Origin: Xanthomonas cucurbitae
Lineage (GTDB): Bacteria; Pseudomonadota; Gammaproteobacteria; Xanthomonadales; Xanthomonadaceae
DNA length: 64,000 bases
Direction: 5' to 3'
Assembly (NCBI RefSeq): GCF_002939885.1
Contig: NZ_MDED01000002.1
Span: 1 to 64,000, forward strand
The notes below the pieces were generated by a model. It saw nothing but the letters and a program-made list of their open reading frames with translations. It was not told the DNA's origin and did not search any database. The position numbers were made by a program, and so were the translations under genes. Shown piece after piece: positions 8,373 through 19,592 of the stretch; position 1 is the stretch's first letter; each line of letters starts with the position of its first letter.

Positions 8373-10061
8373 GTGAAAGCCCAACTCCGCGCATTGATCG
8401 GCCAAGGCATCGAAGCCTTGCGCGCCAACGGCACCCTGCCTGCCGACACCCTGCCGCCGGATTTTGTGGTCGAGCGGCCCAAGACACGCGAGCACGGCGA
8501 CTTCGCCACCAATGCGGCGATGCTGCTGGCCAAGGCCGCACGCAGCAATCCGCGCGCACTGGCGCAGGCGCTGGTGGCGGCATTGCCGGCCAGCGACGAG
8601 CTGACTAAGGTAGAGATCGCCGGTCCCGGCTTCATCAATTTCCATCTGGCTCCCAGCGCGTACCAACGCGAAGTGGCGCATGTCATCAAGCAAGGCCACG
8701 ACTACGGTCGCGGGCTGGCCGGCAACGGCCGCTCGGTGGGCGTGGAATACGTCTCGGCCAACCCCACCGGCCCGCTGCACGTCGGCCACGGTCGCGCGGC
8801 GGCAATCGGCGACAGCCTGGCGCGCGTGCTCGATGCCAACGGCTGGAACGTCAAGCGCGAGTTCTACTACAACGACGCCGGCGTGCAGATCGAGAACCTG
8901 GCGCTGTCGGTGCAGGCGCGCGCGCGCGGGCTCACCCCCGACAGCGCGGGCTGGCCGGAGAACGGCTACCGCGGCGACTACATCGCCGATGTGGCCAACG
9001 CCTACCTGGCCGGCGACCACGTCGACCTGGAAGGCCATTTGGTCACCGGCACCCAGGATCCGGCCGACATCGAGTCGATCCGCCGCTTCGCGGTGGCGTA
9101 TCTGCGCAACGAGCAGAACCACGACCTGGCCGCGTTCCGCGTCGACTTCGATATCTATTTCCTCGAAAGCTCGCTGTACAAGGACGGCAAGGTCGAAGAA
9201 GCGGTGCAAAAGCTGATCGCCTCCGGCCATACCTACGAGGAAGACGGCGCGTTATGGCTGAAGTCCACCGACTTCGGCGACGACAAGGACCGCGTCATGC
9301 GCAAGTCCGACGGTACCTACACCTACTTCGTGCCGGACGTGGCCTACCACCTGACCAAGTGGCAGCGCGGCTACGAGCGCGCGATCACCGAACTGGGCGC
9401 CGACCACCACGGCTCGCTGACGCGCGTGCGCGCTGGCCTGCAGGCATTGGAACTGGGCATCCCGCAGGGCTGGCCGGAATACGTGCTGCACCAGATGGTG
9501 ACGGTGGTGCGCGGCGGCGAGGAAGTAAAACTGTCCAAGCGCGCCGGCAGCTATGTCACCTTGCGCGACCTGATCGAGGAGACCAGCGCCGATGCCGTGC
9601 GTTGGTTCCTGATCGCGCGCAAGCCCGATTCGCAGCTCACCTTCGATATCGACCTGGCCCGCGCGCAGAGCAACGACAACCCGGTGTTCTACGTGCAGTA
9701 CGCGCATGCGCGCGTGTGCAGCGTGCTGCGCCAGGCACAGGAAAAGGGCCTCAAGTACGAGCAGGCCAACGGCCTGGCCCAATTGGCGCGCCTGGACGAT
9801 GAGCACTCGCTCGCGGTGATGCTGGAGCTGTCGCGTTACCCGGAAGTGGTGGAAATCGCAGGCCAGACGCTGGAGCCGTACCAGATCGCGCAGTACCTGC
9901 GTGAATTGGCGCACGCCTTCCACACGTGGTATCACAACAGCAAGGTGCTGGTGGACGATGCCGCCGAGCGCGATGCCAGACTCACCCTTGCAGTGGCGAC
10001 CCAGCAAGTGCTTGCCAACGGCCTGGAACTGCTCGGCGTCAGCGCGCCGGAAAAGATGTAG
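8373..10061 (+). CDS. argS: Arginine-tRNA ligase
   Basis: Class I aminoacyl-tRNA synthetase, 562 aa (E. coli 577), charging tRNA-Arg with arginine using ATP. Seen: an Add-1-like N-terminal region, the HIGH-type site [14 protein letters not shown] near residue 128, a KMSKS-like KLSKRAG near residue 388, and a DALR anticodon-binding domain at the C terminus. The frame is open upstream to 8274 inside radC, but GTG 8373 ([16 protein letters not shown]) gives the family N terminus. The SPOR protein follows after 177 bases, an order common to many proteobacteria. Confidence 0.96.
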   Translation: MKAQLRALIGQGIEALRANGTLPADTLPPDFVVERPKTREHGDFATNAAMLLAKAARSNPRALAQALVAALPASDELTKVEIAGPGFINFHLAPSAYQREVAHVIKQGHDYGRGLAGNGRSVGVEYVSANPTGPLHVGHGRAAAIGDSLARVLDANGWNVKREFYYNDAGVQIENLALSVQARARGLTPDSAGWPENGYRGDYIADVANAYLAGDHVDLEGHLVTGTQDPADIESIRRFAVAYLRNEQNHDLAAFRVDFDIYFLESSLYKDGKVEEAVQKLIASGHTYEEDGALWLKSTDFGDDKDRVMRKSDGTYTYFVPDVAYHLTKWQRGYERAITELGADHHGSLTRVRAGLQALELGIPQGWPEYVLHQMVTVVRGGEEVKLSKRAGSYVTLRDLIEETSADAVRWFLIARKPDSQLTFDIDLARAQSNDNPVFYVQYAHARVCSVLRQAQEKGLKYEQANGLAQLARLDDEHSLAVMLELSRYPEVVEIAGQTLEPYQIAQYLRELAHAFHTWYHNSKVLVDDAAERDARLTLAVATQQVLANGLELLGVSAPEKM

Positions 10062-10238
10062 CCACACCCCATGGCAGCCGGGCGTGGGCGGCATGCCCGC
10101 CTTGGCTGCGCAGTGGGCAGAGCGGTCGCGACCGCACAGCGCTGTGTCTGCCTTACCAGGGCGGTGGGTGCAGCGACAGCGACAGCCGCAGCAAGCCGGG
10201 CACACCGCCCGCAACGACACGATTCGGAGAAGTGGTAG

Positions 10239-11129
10239 ATGGCAGCACGACGCGGTAAGAGCCAGGCACGACGCAACACCAGCAATGGCACACCCGGTTG
10301 GGTGTGGTTGGTGGCGGGCGCCGCGATTGCGGCGGTGATCTTCCTGGCCGCGCCCAACCTGTTCAAGAAAGACGGAGACGGCTTCCTGCGCGTGGGTCCG
10401 CGGGCCAACCCCGACGCGCAGCCCGAGCCTGTGGCCGATGCCGACACCGATACGCCGGCCGAGCTGCCAAAGCCCAGCACGCCGCCGCCCAAGCCGCAGG
10501 CCAAGCCCGGCGATGCGCAGACCCAGTACGACTTCTATACCTTGCTGCCCGGCAAGGAAGTCCAGATGTCCGATGCGGAACTGGCCGCCAGCGCACGCGC
10601 CGAGGAAGCTGCGCGCGCGCGCGCAGCGCTGGAAGGCAAGCCGGTGCCACCGGCACCGGGCGCCGCTGCCAGTGTCGTCGCGGCCACGCCTGCCGCCAGC
10701 GTGCCGGTGCCCTTGAACGAAACCGCCGCCCGCGTCCCCAAGCCGTTGCCGGAGGCCGGCCAGACCCGTCCGGCTGCCACGCCTGCGCCAGTCAGCACCG
10801 CCGCGCTCACCACGCCAGCGGCCGCAGCGCCCAAACCGGCCGTTGCCGCCACCACGACGGCAGCCAGCCCCACTGCGGCGCCTGCGGTGACCGACACCAC
10901 CCGTTACATCCTGCAGGCCGGCTCGTTCGGCGCCTCCGGCGATGCCGAATCGACCAAGGCCAAGCTGGCGATGATGGGCCTGGCCGCACGCGTGGAATCG
11001 GCCGAGATCAGCGGCAAGACGGTATATCGCGTACGCATGGGGCCCTATGGCAGCGCCGGCGAACTGGCCGAAGCCAAGCAGAAACTCACCGGCAGCGGCT
11101 TGCCTGCCATCGCGATCAAGGCGCAGTAA
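10239..11129 (+). CDS. SPOR-domain cell-division protein (FtsN-like)
   Basis: A 296-aa bitopic protein: short basic cytoplasmic tail, one transmembrane helix near residues 21-40, a long Ala/Pro-rich periplasmic linker, and a C-terminal SPOR domain (RYILQAGSFGASGDAESTKA ... YRVRMGPYG) near residues 220-293 that binds denuded septal peptidoglycan. Position directly after argS and this architecture match FtsN-type proteins. Whether it is the essential FtsN cannot be told from sequence alone. Confidence 0.88.
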   Translation: MAARRGKSQARRNTSNGTPGWVWLVAGAAIAAVIFLAAPNLFKKDGDGFLRVGPRANPDAQPEPVADADTDTPAELPKPSTPPPKPQAKPGDAQTQYDFYTLLPGKEVQMSDAELAASARAEEAARARAALEGKPVPPAPGAAASVVAATPAASVPVPLNETAARVPKPLPEAGQTRPAATPAPVSTAALTTPAAAAPKPAVAATTTAASPTAAPAVTDTTRYILQAGSFGASGDAESTKAKLAMMGLAARVESAEISGKTVYRVRMGPYGSAGELAEAKQKLTGSGLPAIAIKAQ

Positions 11130-11135
11130 GCGCAG

Positions 11136-12454
<1,319 letters not shown>

Positions 12455-12560
12455 GGCCGTGCGGCTGAGAGGTGGCTGCAAACGGTGAGCACGCAGCATG
12501 CGGGATACGTTGCGCGGTGCGCCGCGCAAGGCATGTGGCGCATCGAACCGATTCATCAGA

Positions 12561-12585
12561 AAGCCGCGCATTGCGCGGCTTTTTT
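12561..12585. terminator. Rho-independent terminator between convergent genes
   Basis: A perfect 9-bp stem (AAGCCGCGC / GCGCGGCTT, loop ATT) is followed by a run of T to 12585. It lies between the SDR gene (plus) and the acyltransferase gene (minus), and probably serves the plus strand best. Confidence 0.85.
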
Positions 12586-12621
12586 ACTTGTACCCCTTCG
12601 ACCGATGAACTACACAGCGCA

Positions 12622-13665
12622 TTACGCCAGCTCGGCATCACTGCGCATTGCCGCACGCCGCCGTAGCAGCGCGCCGCGCAGCTGCAGGAAGGGAAGTTCC
12701 ACCGCGTAATGGAGCAACGCGCCTGCCGCGAGCGCCACCACGCCATACCCCACGAATGCCAGGAGGCCTCGGCCTTCCAGCGTGGCGGCAAACCATTGTT
12801 GAGTCACATGAAACATCGCCTTGTGGGTCAGATACAGGCTGTAGGAAATCGCCGCCAGCCAGGCCGCGCCGGGTACGCGCAGGCGGCCAAACCTGCTGTC
12901 GGTCGCGGTGCCTGCCAGTACCAGCAAGGCCAGGCCGAAAGAGAGCACCGGCCAACCCAGCGCATTGCCGATCAGACCGGTGCGCTCGCGAAACAGCCAC
13001 ATTGCCAGGGCCGTTAGCGCACTGCCGGCCAACAGGCCGTCGAGACGGTTCCAGGTGGGGTAGTAGATGTCTTCGACAAACCAGTTGCGCTGCTGCCCGC
13101 TGCCGATCTGGTCCAGCGCGGTGTTGTGCAGCCACACGCTGCTGCGCAAGGCGATGCCGGCCACCACGACCGCCACGCACAGCGCGATGAAGCGGGCCGC
13201 CGACGGGCGTCGCAGCAATAGCGTGGCCAGCAGCGGAAACACCAGATAGAAATGCTCTTCCACGCACAGCGACCAGGCGTGCGAAAAGGCGGCCTGCTGG
13301 CCGTAATCGACGAACAGGTTCAGGGTGAAACTGGCGAACATCCACCACGGCGCCAGCCCGGGCGCTTCGCGAAGCCCCGGCCACGCCATGTAGACGATCA
13401 GCACCACCGCAAACGCCGGCAGGATGCGGAAGGCACGCCGCAGGTAGAAGTCCTTGAAATCCAGGCGCTGCCCGCGCGCCAGCGGCATGAGCACCTGGCT
13501 GCCAATCAGGAACCCGCTCAGTACGAAGAACAGGTCCACCCCCATCCAGCCGTAGCGCGACAGCCACGCCCAGTCCGGCCCCAGCCCGCCGACCACGAAG
13601 GAATGGAACAGCATCACCCAGACGATGGCGATGCCACGCAGCAGATCCAACGCCGGATAGCGCAT
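12622..13665 (-). CDS. Acyltransferase family 3 membrane protein (OafA-like)
   Basis: A 347-aa polytopic inner-membrane protein with about ten hydrophobic helices. The AT3 signature is clear: RYPALDLLRGIAIVWVM at the N terminus, GVDLFFVLSGFLIG near residue 42, FYLRRAFRILP near residue 74, and the HAWSLCVEEHFYLVFPL motif near residue 130. Such proteins O-acetylate cell-surface or exopolysaccharide sugars. The start at 13665 gives the usual MRYPALDLLRG N terminus; a GTG at 13704 is also in frame. No SGNH domain is fused. Substrate unknown. Confidence 0.88.
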   Translation of the reverse strand: MRYPALDLLRGIAIVWVMLFHSFVVGGLGPDWAWLSRYGWMGVDLFFVLSGFLIGSQVLMPLARGQRLDFKDFYLRRAFRILPAFAVVLIVYMAWPGLREAPGLAPWWMFASFTLNLFVDYGQQAAFSHAWSLCVEEHFYLVFPLLATLLLRRPSAARFIALCVAVVVAGIALRSSVWLHNTALDQIGSGQQRNWFVEDIYYPTWNRLDGLLAGSALTALAMWLFRERTGLIGNALGWPVLSFGLALLVLAGTATDSRFGRLRVPGAAWLAAISYSLYLTHKAMFHVTQQWFAATLEGRGLLAFVGYGVVALAAGALLHYAVELPFLQLRGALLRRRAAMRSDAELA

Positions 13666-14287
13666 GGGGAAATGGAGAACCAGGGAAGCCGGATTGTGCC
13701 GCACGCCAGAGTGCCTGTATGCATCAGGACGCCAAGCATCCGGCCCCTGTCACCCGGCAGCATCGCGGGCGCAGAACCTGATTGTGGTGCGCCCGCGATG
13801 CTTCAGCCACCTGATGCAGGTGCCAAACATGCTGCCGCAGACGCGATGCAGCTGCACGATGCGGTGATTGGAAAGCGCGACCACGTGCGGAGCGCGGGCG
13901 ATCAGGCAGCGGACACGCGACTGGAACGGAGCAATGTTCGGAAGGCTCGCTCGCCATGGCGTCGCGGACGCCTGCGCGCCTGGCGGCGACGCTCGCCGGC
14001 AGCGCGCCACTGATGGGTCCGTGTCATTGAACCCCGCCTGCGTCGGCACTGCTAGCGCTCGTGCGGCGATCCAGGCCGCGCGTCGCCTGTGCAACTGGTG
14101 CTGGTTGGAAACACGGCCGTGTCTCTGCAACTGCACCTGCCTCTGCCTCTGCCTCTGCCTCTGCCTCTGCCTCTGCCTCTGCCGACGCAGCGTGACTCAA
14201 CCGCACCGCCGGCAGTAGAGGCATGCGATGACGCGTCGGCGCACCGTGCGGCCGCGTGCTCGCCTTCGCGGCCCGCCTGTCTCTTCG
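13666..14287. other. Intergenic region with no convincing gene
   Basis: 622 bases between the two minus-strand genes. Apart from the hexanucleotide repeat at 14137-14184 I see no gene: the short frames have no family motif, start poorly, and one merely translates the repeat as Glu-Ala. Confidence 0.6.
14137..14184. repeat. Hexanucleotide microsatellite (CTGCCT)7 plus one imperfect unit
   Basis: Seven perfect copies of CTGCCT (14137-14178) and an eighth with one change (CTGCCG). It lies about 100-150 bases beyond the 3' end of the glycosyltransferase gene, outside any supported coding region. Confidence 0.9.
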
Positions 14288-15619
14288 TCAGGCCACCGCT
14301 GCCTGCGCCACCCGTGCGTGCGGCCTTGCTGCCTCCAGCAGTCCCCAGGCTTGCAGCTGATCCACAGCGGTGCGTACGCCATCTTCATCGCCGATGCGCT
14401 GCCCCAACGCACGCGCGGCCGCACGCATGGCCGGCGTACCGGCCTGACGCAGTGCGTCGGCCAGCCGCTGCGGCTGCAGCCCGACGCGAGCAAGCGCCGG
14501 CGGCGCCACCCCGCGTTGGGCCAGGCAATGCGCCCAGAACGGCTGGTCGTACCCAAACGGCAACACCACCGATGGAATCCCCGCCGTCAGCGTCGCACCG
14601 GTGGTGCCCGCGCCGCCGTGATGCACGGCCACGGCCACGCGCGGAAACAACCAGTCGTGCGGTGCGTGCTCCAGATGGAAGAAGCGCTCTGCATCGTCGG
14701 CAGCGGTCTCCTGGTTATCGGTCAGCCCGCCCCAGCCGCTGGCCAGCAAGGCGCGCTGCCCGGTCAGACGCACCGCCGCCTTGACCGTCGCGGTGAGCTG
14801 CGCCGCGTCGGTGCTGGTCATGCTGCCGAAGCCGATGTACAGCGGCGGTGGCCCGGCCTGCAGGAATGCCTGCAACGCTGCCGGTGGTTTCCATTGCGGC
14901 TGCGGCAGTTGCCAGAACCCGCAGACCTGTGCTCTGGCCGGCCAGTCCGGTGGGCGTGGGCACAGCTGCGCGCTGTAGCCGTAGATCACCCTGAGTGCGC
15001 TGCGGTCCGGGCCGCGCCACGGATAGGCCGGCAGTCCCAGGGCCGGGCGTACGATGTCGTTGAGCGCCGGGCGCAGCAGTTGCCAGCCGGCAAAGCGCGC
15101 CAGGTGATGCAGCGCCACGCTCACCCGCCCGGGCAGGCGGATGCCGGGCATCGCCATCAATGGCAGATGCCGCGAGGCGGTCAACGGCTGCAATTGCGCG
15201 AACACTACTGGCAGCCCGTAGGCCTGCCCCAGGCTGTGGGCCAGGAAGCTCGCGCTGCCCACCCCCAGGATCAACCCGGCATCGGTACAGGCCGCGCGGC
15301 CCTGCTCGGCCCAGTCGCGTGCCCCGCTCAGCAGCTGCGCGCGCAAGGTGCCCCAGATGCCGCGCCAGCCGCCACGCATCTCGGCCACGCTCGGGTTGCC
15401 CTGCAGCAGTTGCTGGTGGTCGCCGCTGAGTGGGAAGAAGTCCAGCCCGTTGGCGCGGATCAGCGCTTCGAAATTGCGGCTGGTCAACACCCGCACGGGA
15501 TATCCGCGCTCGCGCAGGCCACGCCCCAGCGCGATGATCGGGCGCACGTCGCCGTGGGTGCCCAGGGTGGCAATGACGATCGGCCGATGCGCTGCAGGGC
15601 TTGCCGGGATCTCAGGCAT
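14288..15619 (-). CDS. GT1/MGT-type glycosyltransferase coupled to the peptide synthetase
   Basis: A 443-aa GT-B fold transferase. The N-terminal half begins RPIVIATLGTHGDVRPIIAL, typical of sterol-glucosyltransferase, rhamnosyltransferase and antibiotic glycosyltransferases. The C-terminal donor site reads HHGGAGTTGATLTAGIPSVV, followed by PFGYDQPFWA. It has no signal peptide, so it is cytoplasmic. ATG 15619 lies inside the end of the upstream synthetase gene (8-base overlap, ATGCCTGA), so the two are one transcript with coupled translation. It probably glycosylates the synthetase product, an arrangement analogous to EntF plus the enterobactin glucosyltransferase IroB. Substrate inferred. 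Confidence 0.87.
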   Translation of the reverse strand: MPEIPASPAAHRPIVIATLGTHGDVRPIIALGRGLRERGYPVRVLTSRNFEALIRANGLDFFPLSGDHQQLLQGNPSVAEMRGGWRGIWGTLRAQLLSGARDWAEQGRAACTDAGLILGVGSASFLAHSLGQAYGLPVVFAQLQPLTASRHLPLMAMPGIRLPGRVSVALHHLARFAGWQLLRPALNDIVRPALGLPAYPWRGPDRSALRVIYGYSAQLCPRPPDWPARAQVCGFWQLPQPQWKPPAALQAFLQAGPPPLYIGFGSMTSTDAAQLTATVKAAVRLTGQRALLASGWGGLTDNQETAADDAERFFHLEHAPHDWLFPRVAVAVHHGGAGTTGATLTAGIPSVVLPFGYDQPFWAHCLAQRGVAPPALARVGLQPQRLADALRQAGTPAMRAAARALGQRIGDEDGVRTAVDQLQAWGLLEAARPHARVAQAAVA

Positions 15620-18600
15620 ATTCGGCCACCCCGTCGCTGGCGGTGGCAATGCTGCCGTCGCACTGGGATGCAGGCGCGGTGGCGGCGTGCAGCAACCTAC
15701 AGAGCCTGGCCGAGTGCGTGGCCGACAGCATCGAATGATGGTCGCTGTCCAACCCATGCAGGTGCAACGTGCGCACGTAAGGACGCCAGGCCTGCGGCCG
15801 GTAGTCCACCCAACGCGCATCGTCGCCACCGGAGCTCATGCGAACATTGGCCTCGACGAACAGCACGTCCTGGTTCAATGCCCGGGGCCGGTGACGGCGC
15901 GCCAGGTGCAGATGGTGCTGAGTCACAGCGCCCAGGTCGTTCAGCAGCGTGGGGCGCTGTTCGAGCAGCTGGCGCACGGCTGGCAAGGTGGTCAGCCCAT
16001 AGTGGTCGCACAGCAGGCTGGCCAGCTCGGCCACGGTGGTCGGCATCGGCTGGTTCGCGTCGAGGGTCAGGCCCAGCGCATGGACCGAGGCGCGCACGTT
16101 CTCCGACTCCGGCAACGCCGCGGCCTGTTCCAGATGCGGGTAGCTGTCCAGCATCGCCAGCAATTCGACGTCCTCGCCAAGGTCGTGCAGTTCGGCCGCA
16201 ATGGCATGGGCGATCAGCCCGCCCAGTGACCAGCCGATCAATCGGTAGGGCCCCTGCGGCTGCACGCTGCGTAGCCGCGCCAGATAGTCGCGCGCAATCG
16301 CCTCGATGCTGTCCGGGCGATGCTGCGGGTCGCTCAATGCCGGCGACTGCAATGCGTACACCGGCCATTGCGGGTCCAGCTGCCCGAGCAGGGTGAGATA
16401 CGACCAGCCCAGCCCGATCACCGGGTGGATGCAGAACAACGGCGTGGTGCCGGGCGTGCCTGCACGCAATGGCAGCAGCACGCCCAGGGGATCGTTCGCC
16501 GGCTGCGCGCTACGCCTGATCACCTCGGCCAGGCCGGCGATCGTCGGGGCATGGAACAGCGTGCCCAACGGCAGTTCGACACCGAACAGCTGCGGGAAGC
16601 GCGCCGCCATTTCCGCCGCGCGCAGCGAGTCGCCGCCCAGCTCGAAGAAGTTGTCGTCCACGCCCACCGCCTGGATGCCCAGCACCTCACGCAGCAGGTC
16701 TGCCAGCTGCAGTTCCAGCGCATCGCGCGGCGCCACCTGCGCACGCACCGGCACGACATCTGGCGCGGGCAATGCACGGCGGTCCAGCTTGCCGTTGGCC
16801 GTCAGTGGCAAGGCCGCAAGCATGACCCACAGGCTTGGCATCATCGCCGCCGGCAAGCGCTGCTGCAGATGCGCGCGCAGCGTATCGGTCGACGGCGCCG
16901 TGCCGTGCCTGCCCACCACGTAGGCCAGCAGCTGCACCGCCGTATCGCCGTCCTGGTGCGCCACCACGGCAACCTGCGCCACCTGGGCATGCAGCAGCAA
17001 CGCGTTCTCGATCTCGGCCGGCTCCACACGATGGCCGCGGATCTTCAACTGCGCATCGGCGCGGCCGATGAATTCCAGCAGGCCATCCTCACGCTGACGC
17101 ACGCGATCGCCCGTGCGGTACATGCGGCTGCCGTCTGCAGCGAACGGGTCGCGCAGGAATCGCTCGCTGGTCAACTGCCGCTTGCCGCGGTAGCCCTTGG
17201 CGACGCCGGCACCGCCGATGTACAACTCGCCGATTGCACCGGTCGGCAGGGGCTGCCGCTGCGCATCGAGCACGTAGACACGCGTATTGAGCAGCGGCCT
17301 GCCGATCGGCGGTGCCGCGGCGTCGGTCAACTGCAGCGGCATGATGGTCGACCAGATGGTGGTCTCGGTGGGCCCGTACAGCTGGGTCAGGCGCCCCACC
17401 CGGCCCAGCAACTGGCTGGCCAGTTCCGGCACCAGCGCCTCGCCGCCCACCAGCGCATGCAGGCGATCCAGTGCAAGGTCCTGGTTTGCCAGCAGGATGC
17501 GCCACAGCGACGGCGTGGCCTGCACCAGGCTGATCTGCTCGTGGGCGATCAAGCGCGCCAGGCCGCGCGGATCGTGGCTGATCCCGGCCGGTGCGATGAC
17601 CACGCGCGCGCCCACCAGCAACGGAAGGTACAACTCCAGCCCGGCAATATCGAAGGTGATGGTGGTGACCGCCAGCACGCGGTCGCGCGGGCGTAGCGCC
17701 AGCTCGTTTTCCATCGCATGCAAGAAATTGAACAGATTGCGATGGCTGATCTCCACGCCCTTGGGCGCGCCGGTCGAACCGGAGGTGTACAACACATAGG
17801 CCGTGCCATCGGGCGTCGCCAGCGGCGCAATCGCTGCCGGCAAGAGCGCAGGGCGTGGGTCCAGCCAGACCATGCCGCCGATCAGGTAGCGCTTGCACAG
17901 CGCCGGCTCGCACACCAGCGCGATGGCACCGGAATCGTCGAGCATCTGGCGGTTGCGCGCGGCCGGGCTCTCCGGATCCAGCGGCAGGTATGCCGCACCG
18001 CTCCACATGATCGCCAGCAGCGCCACCAGCAGGTGCTCGCTGCGCGGCAAGGCCACGGCCACCACATCGCCGGGGCGCACGCCATCGGCGACCCACTGCG
18101 CAGCAATCCGCGCGGCCAGCTCGCACAAGGTGGCGTAATCCAGCGTGCGGTTGTCGTACTGCACGACCACGGCGGCCGGCATCAGTTCGGCACGCTGCAG
18201 CATCCCGTGCAGGAGTGTGGCATCGGCCGGCAGTGGCGCGTCGGTGCGGTTCCAGGTGTACAGCAGGCGCTGACGTTCTTGCTCGCCCAGTACGTCCACC
18301 TCGCCCAGTGCACAGGTGGGGTTGTCGAGCACGGCATCGGCCAGCTGGGTCAGGCGCCGGCAATGCTCGGCCAGCTCGTGGCTGTCGTACAACGCCGGGT
18401 TGGCATCCAGATCAAAGCGCAGTGCCGCGCCATCGCCACGTTCGTAGCAGAAGATGGTCAGGTCGTCGGCCGGACCGTTGGAGAGGTTGTGCGGCGTCGC
18501 ATACGCCTCGCCGAAGCGCAGCGTGTAATCGAAGGCTTCGATGTTCACCGCCAGGCGTGCGAGCTTCTGCTCGATGCCGAACATGCCAAGGTCACGGCGC

Positions 18601-19592
18601 ACGTCCTCGAAGCGGTATTGCTGGTGGCGCAGCGCACTCTTGACCACCGAGGCCACCTGTACGAACAAGGTGTGGACCGGCTGCTGCGGGTCCATCTTCA
18701 GACGCAGCGAGATCACGTTGGCAACCAGCCCGGCGGTGTGTCGGTAGCGCGCGTTGATCCGGCCGGTTACCGGCATGGCCAGCACCAGGTCTTCGGCGCC
18801 CGTGCAGCGGTAGTAGTAGGCCGCAATCAGCGAAATCAGCATCTGCGGCAGGCTGGCGCCGTACTCCTTGCCCAGCGCACGCAGGCGCACCATTTGCTGC
18901 GGCGAAAACTGCCCGATGCCACGCAGCAGCCCGGTGGACAGGTGATTGCCCGGCCGCGCCAGGGTCACCGGCGGCGGGAGATCGGCCAGCTGCTGCATCC
19001 AGTAACTGCGGTCGCGCTGAAAGCGATCGGAGTCGCGGTACTGTTGTTCCATCTCGATCAGCGACAACGCGCTGCCGTACTCGGCAGGCTCGGGCTCCAC
19101 GTTCGCCGCATAGGCGTTATAGAGCACCGCCATCCGCTGCATCATGATCGAGGCGCAATAGCCATCCATCACCAGGTGGCTGACGCACTGCACCCACATG
19201 TGGTGATCCTCACCGAGGCGGAACACCGCGCAATGCCACAGCGGCCCATTGCGCAGGTCCTCAGGCTTGCGGATCTCCTCGGCCACCCAATGCTCGGCGG
19301 CATCGCGCGGCGCCGGGTCGTCGCTGACGTCGAAGAACGGCACTGGCGCGGTGTAGTCGGGCAGCACGACCTGGTGCGGCATACCCTCGTGCTCTTGGAT
19401 GCACAGGCGCAGCGTGTCGAACTCGCGCGCCAACTGCAGCGTGGCGCGGATCAACAACGCAGGATCCAGTGGGCCGAACAACTCCAGTGCTTCGGACAAC
19501 ATCAATGTGTTGTCGGTATATAACTTACTGGTCACCCACAGGCCACGTTGTGCCATGGTCAGGGGAAACGATTGAACAGCGTCAGCGCGCAT
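15612..19592 (-). CDS. Single-module non-ribosomal peptide synthetase, C-A-PCP-TE, predicted glycine-activating
   Basis: 1326 aa, the size and domain order of EntF. Condensation domain near residues 5-430, with the active-site motif as SHLVMDG (second histidine kept) near 138. Adenylation domain near 460-960: A3 TSGSTGAPKG near 602, A4 FDIAGLE, A5 YGPTETTIW. Carrier domain with phosphopantetheine serine in LGGDSL near 988. Thioesterase near 1070-1326 with GWSLGG and a terminal HHSML histidine. Reading the GrsA-aligned pocket gives D-I-L-Q-L-G-L-I-W-K, a known glycine code (as in DhbF). ATG 19592 is chosen over 19601 because AGAAGG lies 9 bases before it but abuts the other. No MbtH-like gene, acyl/aryl ligase or exporter is in the window. 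Product unknown. Confidence 0.9.
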   Translation of the reverse strand: MRADAVQSFPLTMAQRGLWVTSKLYTDNTLMLSEALELFGPLDPALLIRATLQLAREFDTLRLCIQEHEGMPHQVVLPDYTAPVPFFDVSDDPAPRDAAEHWVAEEIRKPEDLRNGPLWHCAVFRLGEDHHMWVQCVSHLVMDGYCASIMMQRMAVLYNAYAANVEPEPAEYGSALSLIEMEQQYRDSDRFQRDRSYWMQQLADLPPPVTLARPGNHLSTGLLRGIGQFSPQQMVRLRALGKEYGASLPQMLISLIAAYYYRCTGAEDLVLAMPVTGRINARYRHTAGLVANVISLRLKMDPQQPVHTLFVQVASVVKSALRHQQYRFEDVRRDLGMFGIEQKLARLAVNIEAFDYTLRFGEAYATPHNLSNGPADDLTIFCYERGDGAALRFDLDANPALYDSHELAEHCRRLTQLADAVLDNPTCALGEVDVLGEQERQRLLYTWNRTDAPLPADATLLHGMLQRAELMPAAVVVQYDNRTLDYATLCELAARIAAQWVADGVRPGDVVAVALPRSEHLLVALLAIMWSGAAYLPLDPESPAARNRQMLDDSGAIALVCEPALCKRYLIGGMVWLDPRPALLPAAIAPLATPDGTAYVLYTSGSTGAPKGVEISHRNLFNFLHAMENELALRPRDRVLAVTTITFDIAGLELYLPLLVGARVVIAPAGISHDPRGLARLIAHEQISLVQATPSLWRILLANQDLALDRLHALVGGEALVPELASQLLGRVGRLTQLYGPTETTIWSTIMPLQLTDAAAPPIGRPLLNTRVYVLDAQRQPLPTGAIGELYIGGAGVAKGYRGKRQLTSERFLRDPFAADGSRMYRTGDRVRQREDGLLEFIGRADAQLKIRGHRVEPAEIENALLLHAQVAQVAVVAHQDGDTAVQLLAYVVGRHGTAPSTDTLRAHLQQRLPAAMMPSLWVMLAALPLTANGKLDRRALPAPDVVPVRAQVAPRDALELQLADLLREVLGIQAVGVDDNFFELGGDSLRAAEMAARFPQLFGVELPLGTLFHAPTIAGLAEVIRRSAQPANDPLGVLLPLRAGTPGTTPLFCIHPVIGLGWSYLTLLGQLDPQWPVYALQSPALSDPQHRPDSIEAIARDYLARLRSVQPQGPYRLIGWSLGGLIAHAIAAELHDLGEDVELLAMLDSYPHLEQAAALPESENVRASVHALGLTLDANQPMPTTVAELASLLCDHYGLTTLPAVRQLLEQRPTLLNDLGAVTQHHLHLARRHRPRALNQDVLFVEANVRMSSGGDDARWVDYRPQAWRPYVRTLHLHGLDSDHHSMLSATHSARLCRLLHAATAPASQCDGSIATASDGVAEYA

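Noticed and set aside
12472-12666. Small plus-strand frames around the terminator after the SDR gene
   Set aside because: They run through a strong terminator hairpin and have no family resemblance.
14024-14224. A minus-strand frame with a (Glu-Ala) repeat
   Set aside because: The repeat is just the translation of the CTGCCT microsatellite; there is no ribosome binding site and no conserved flanking sequence.
17718-19523. A 601-codon plus-strand frame
   Set aside because: Antisense to the condensation and adenylation domains of the peptide synthetase; no recognisable domain.
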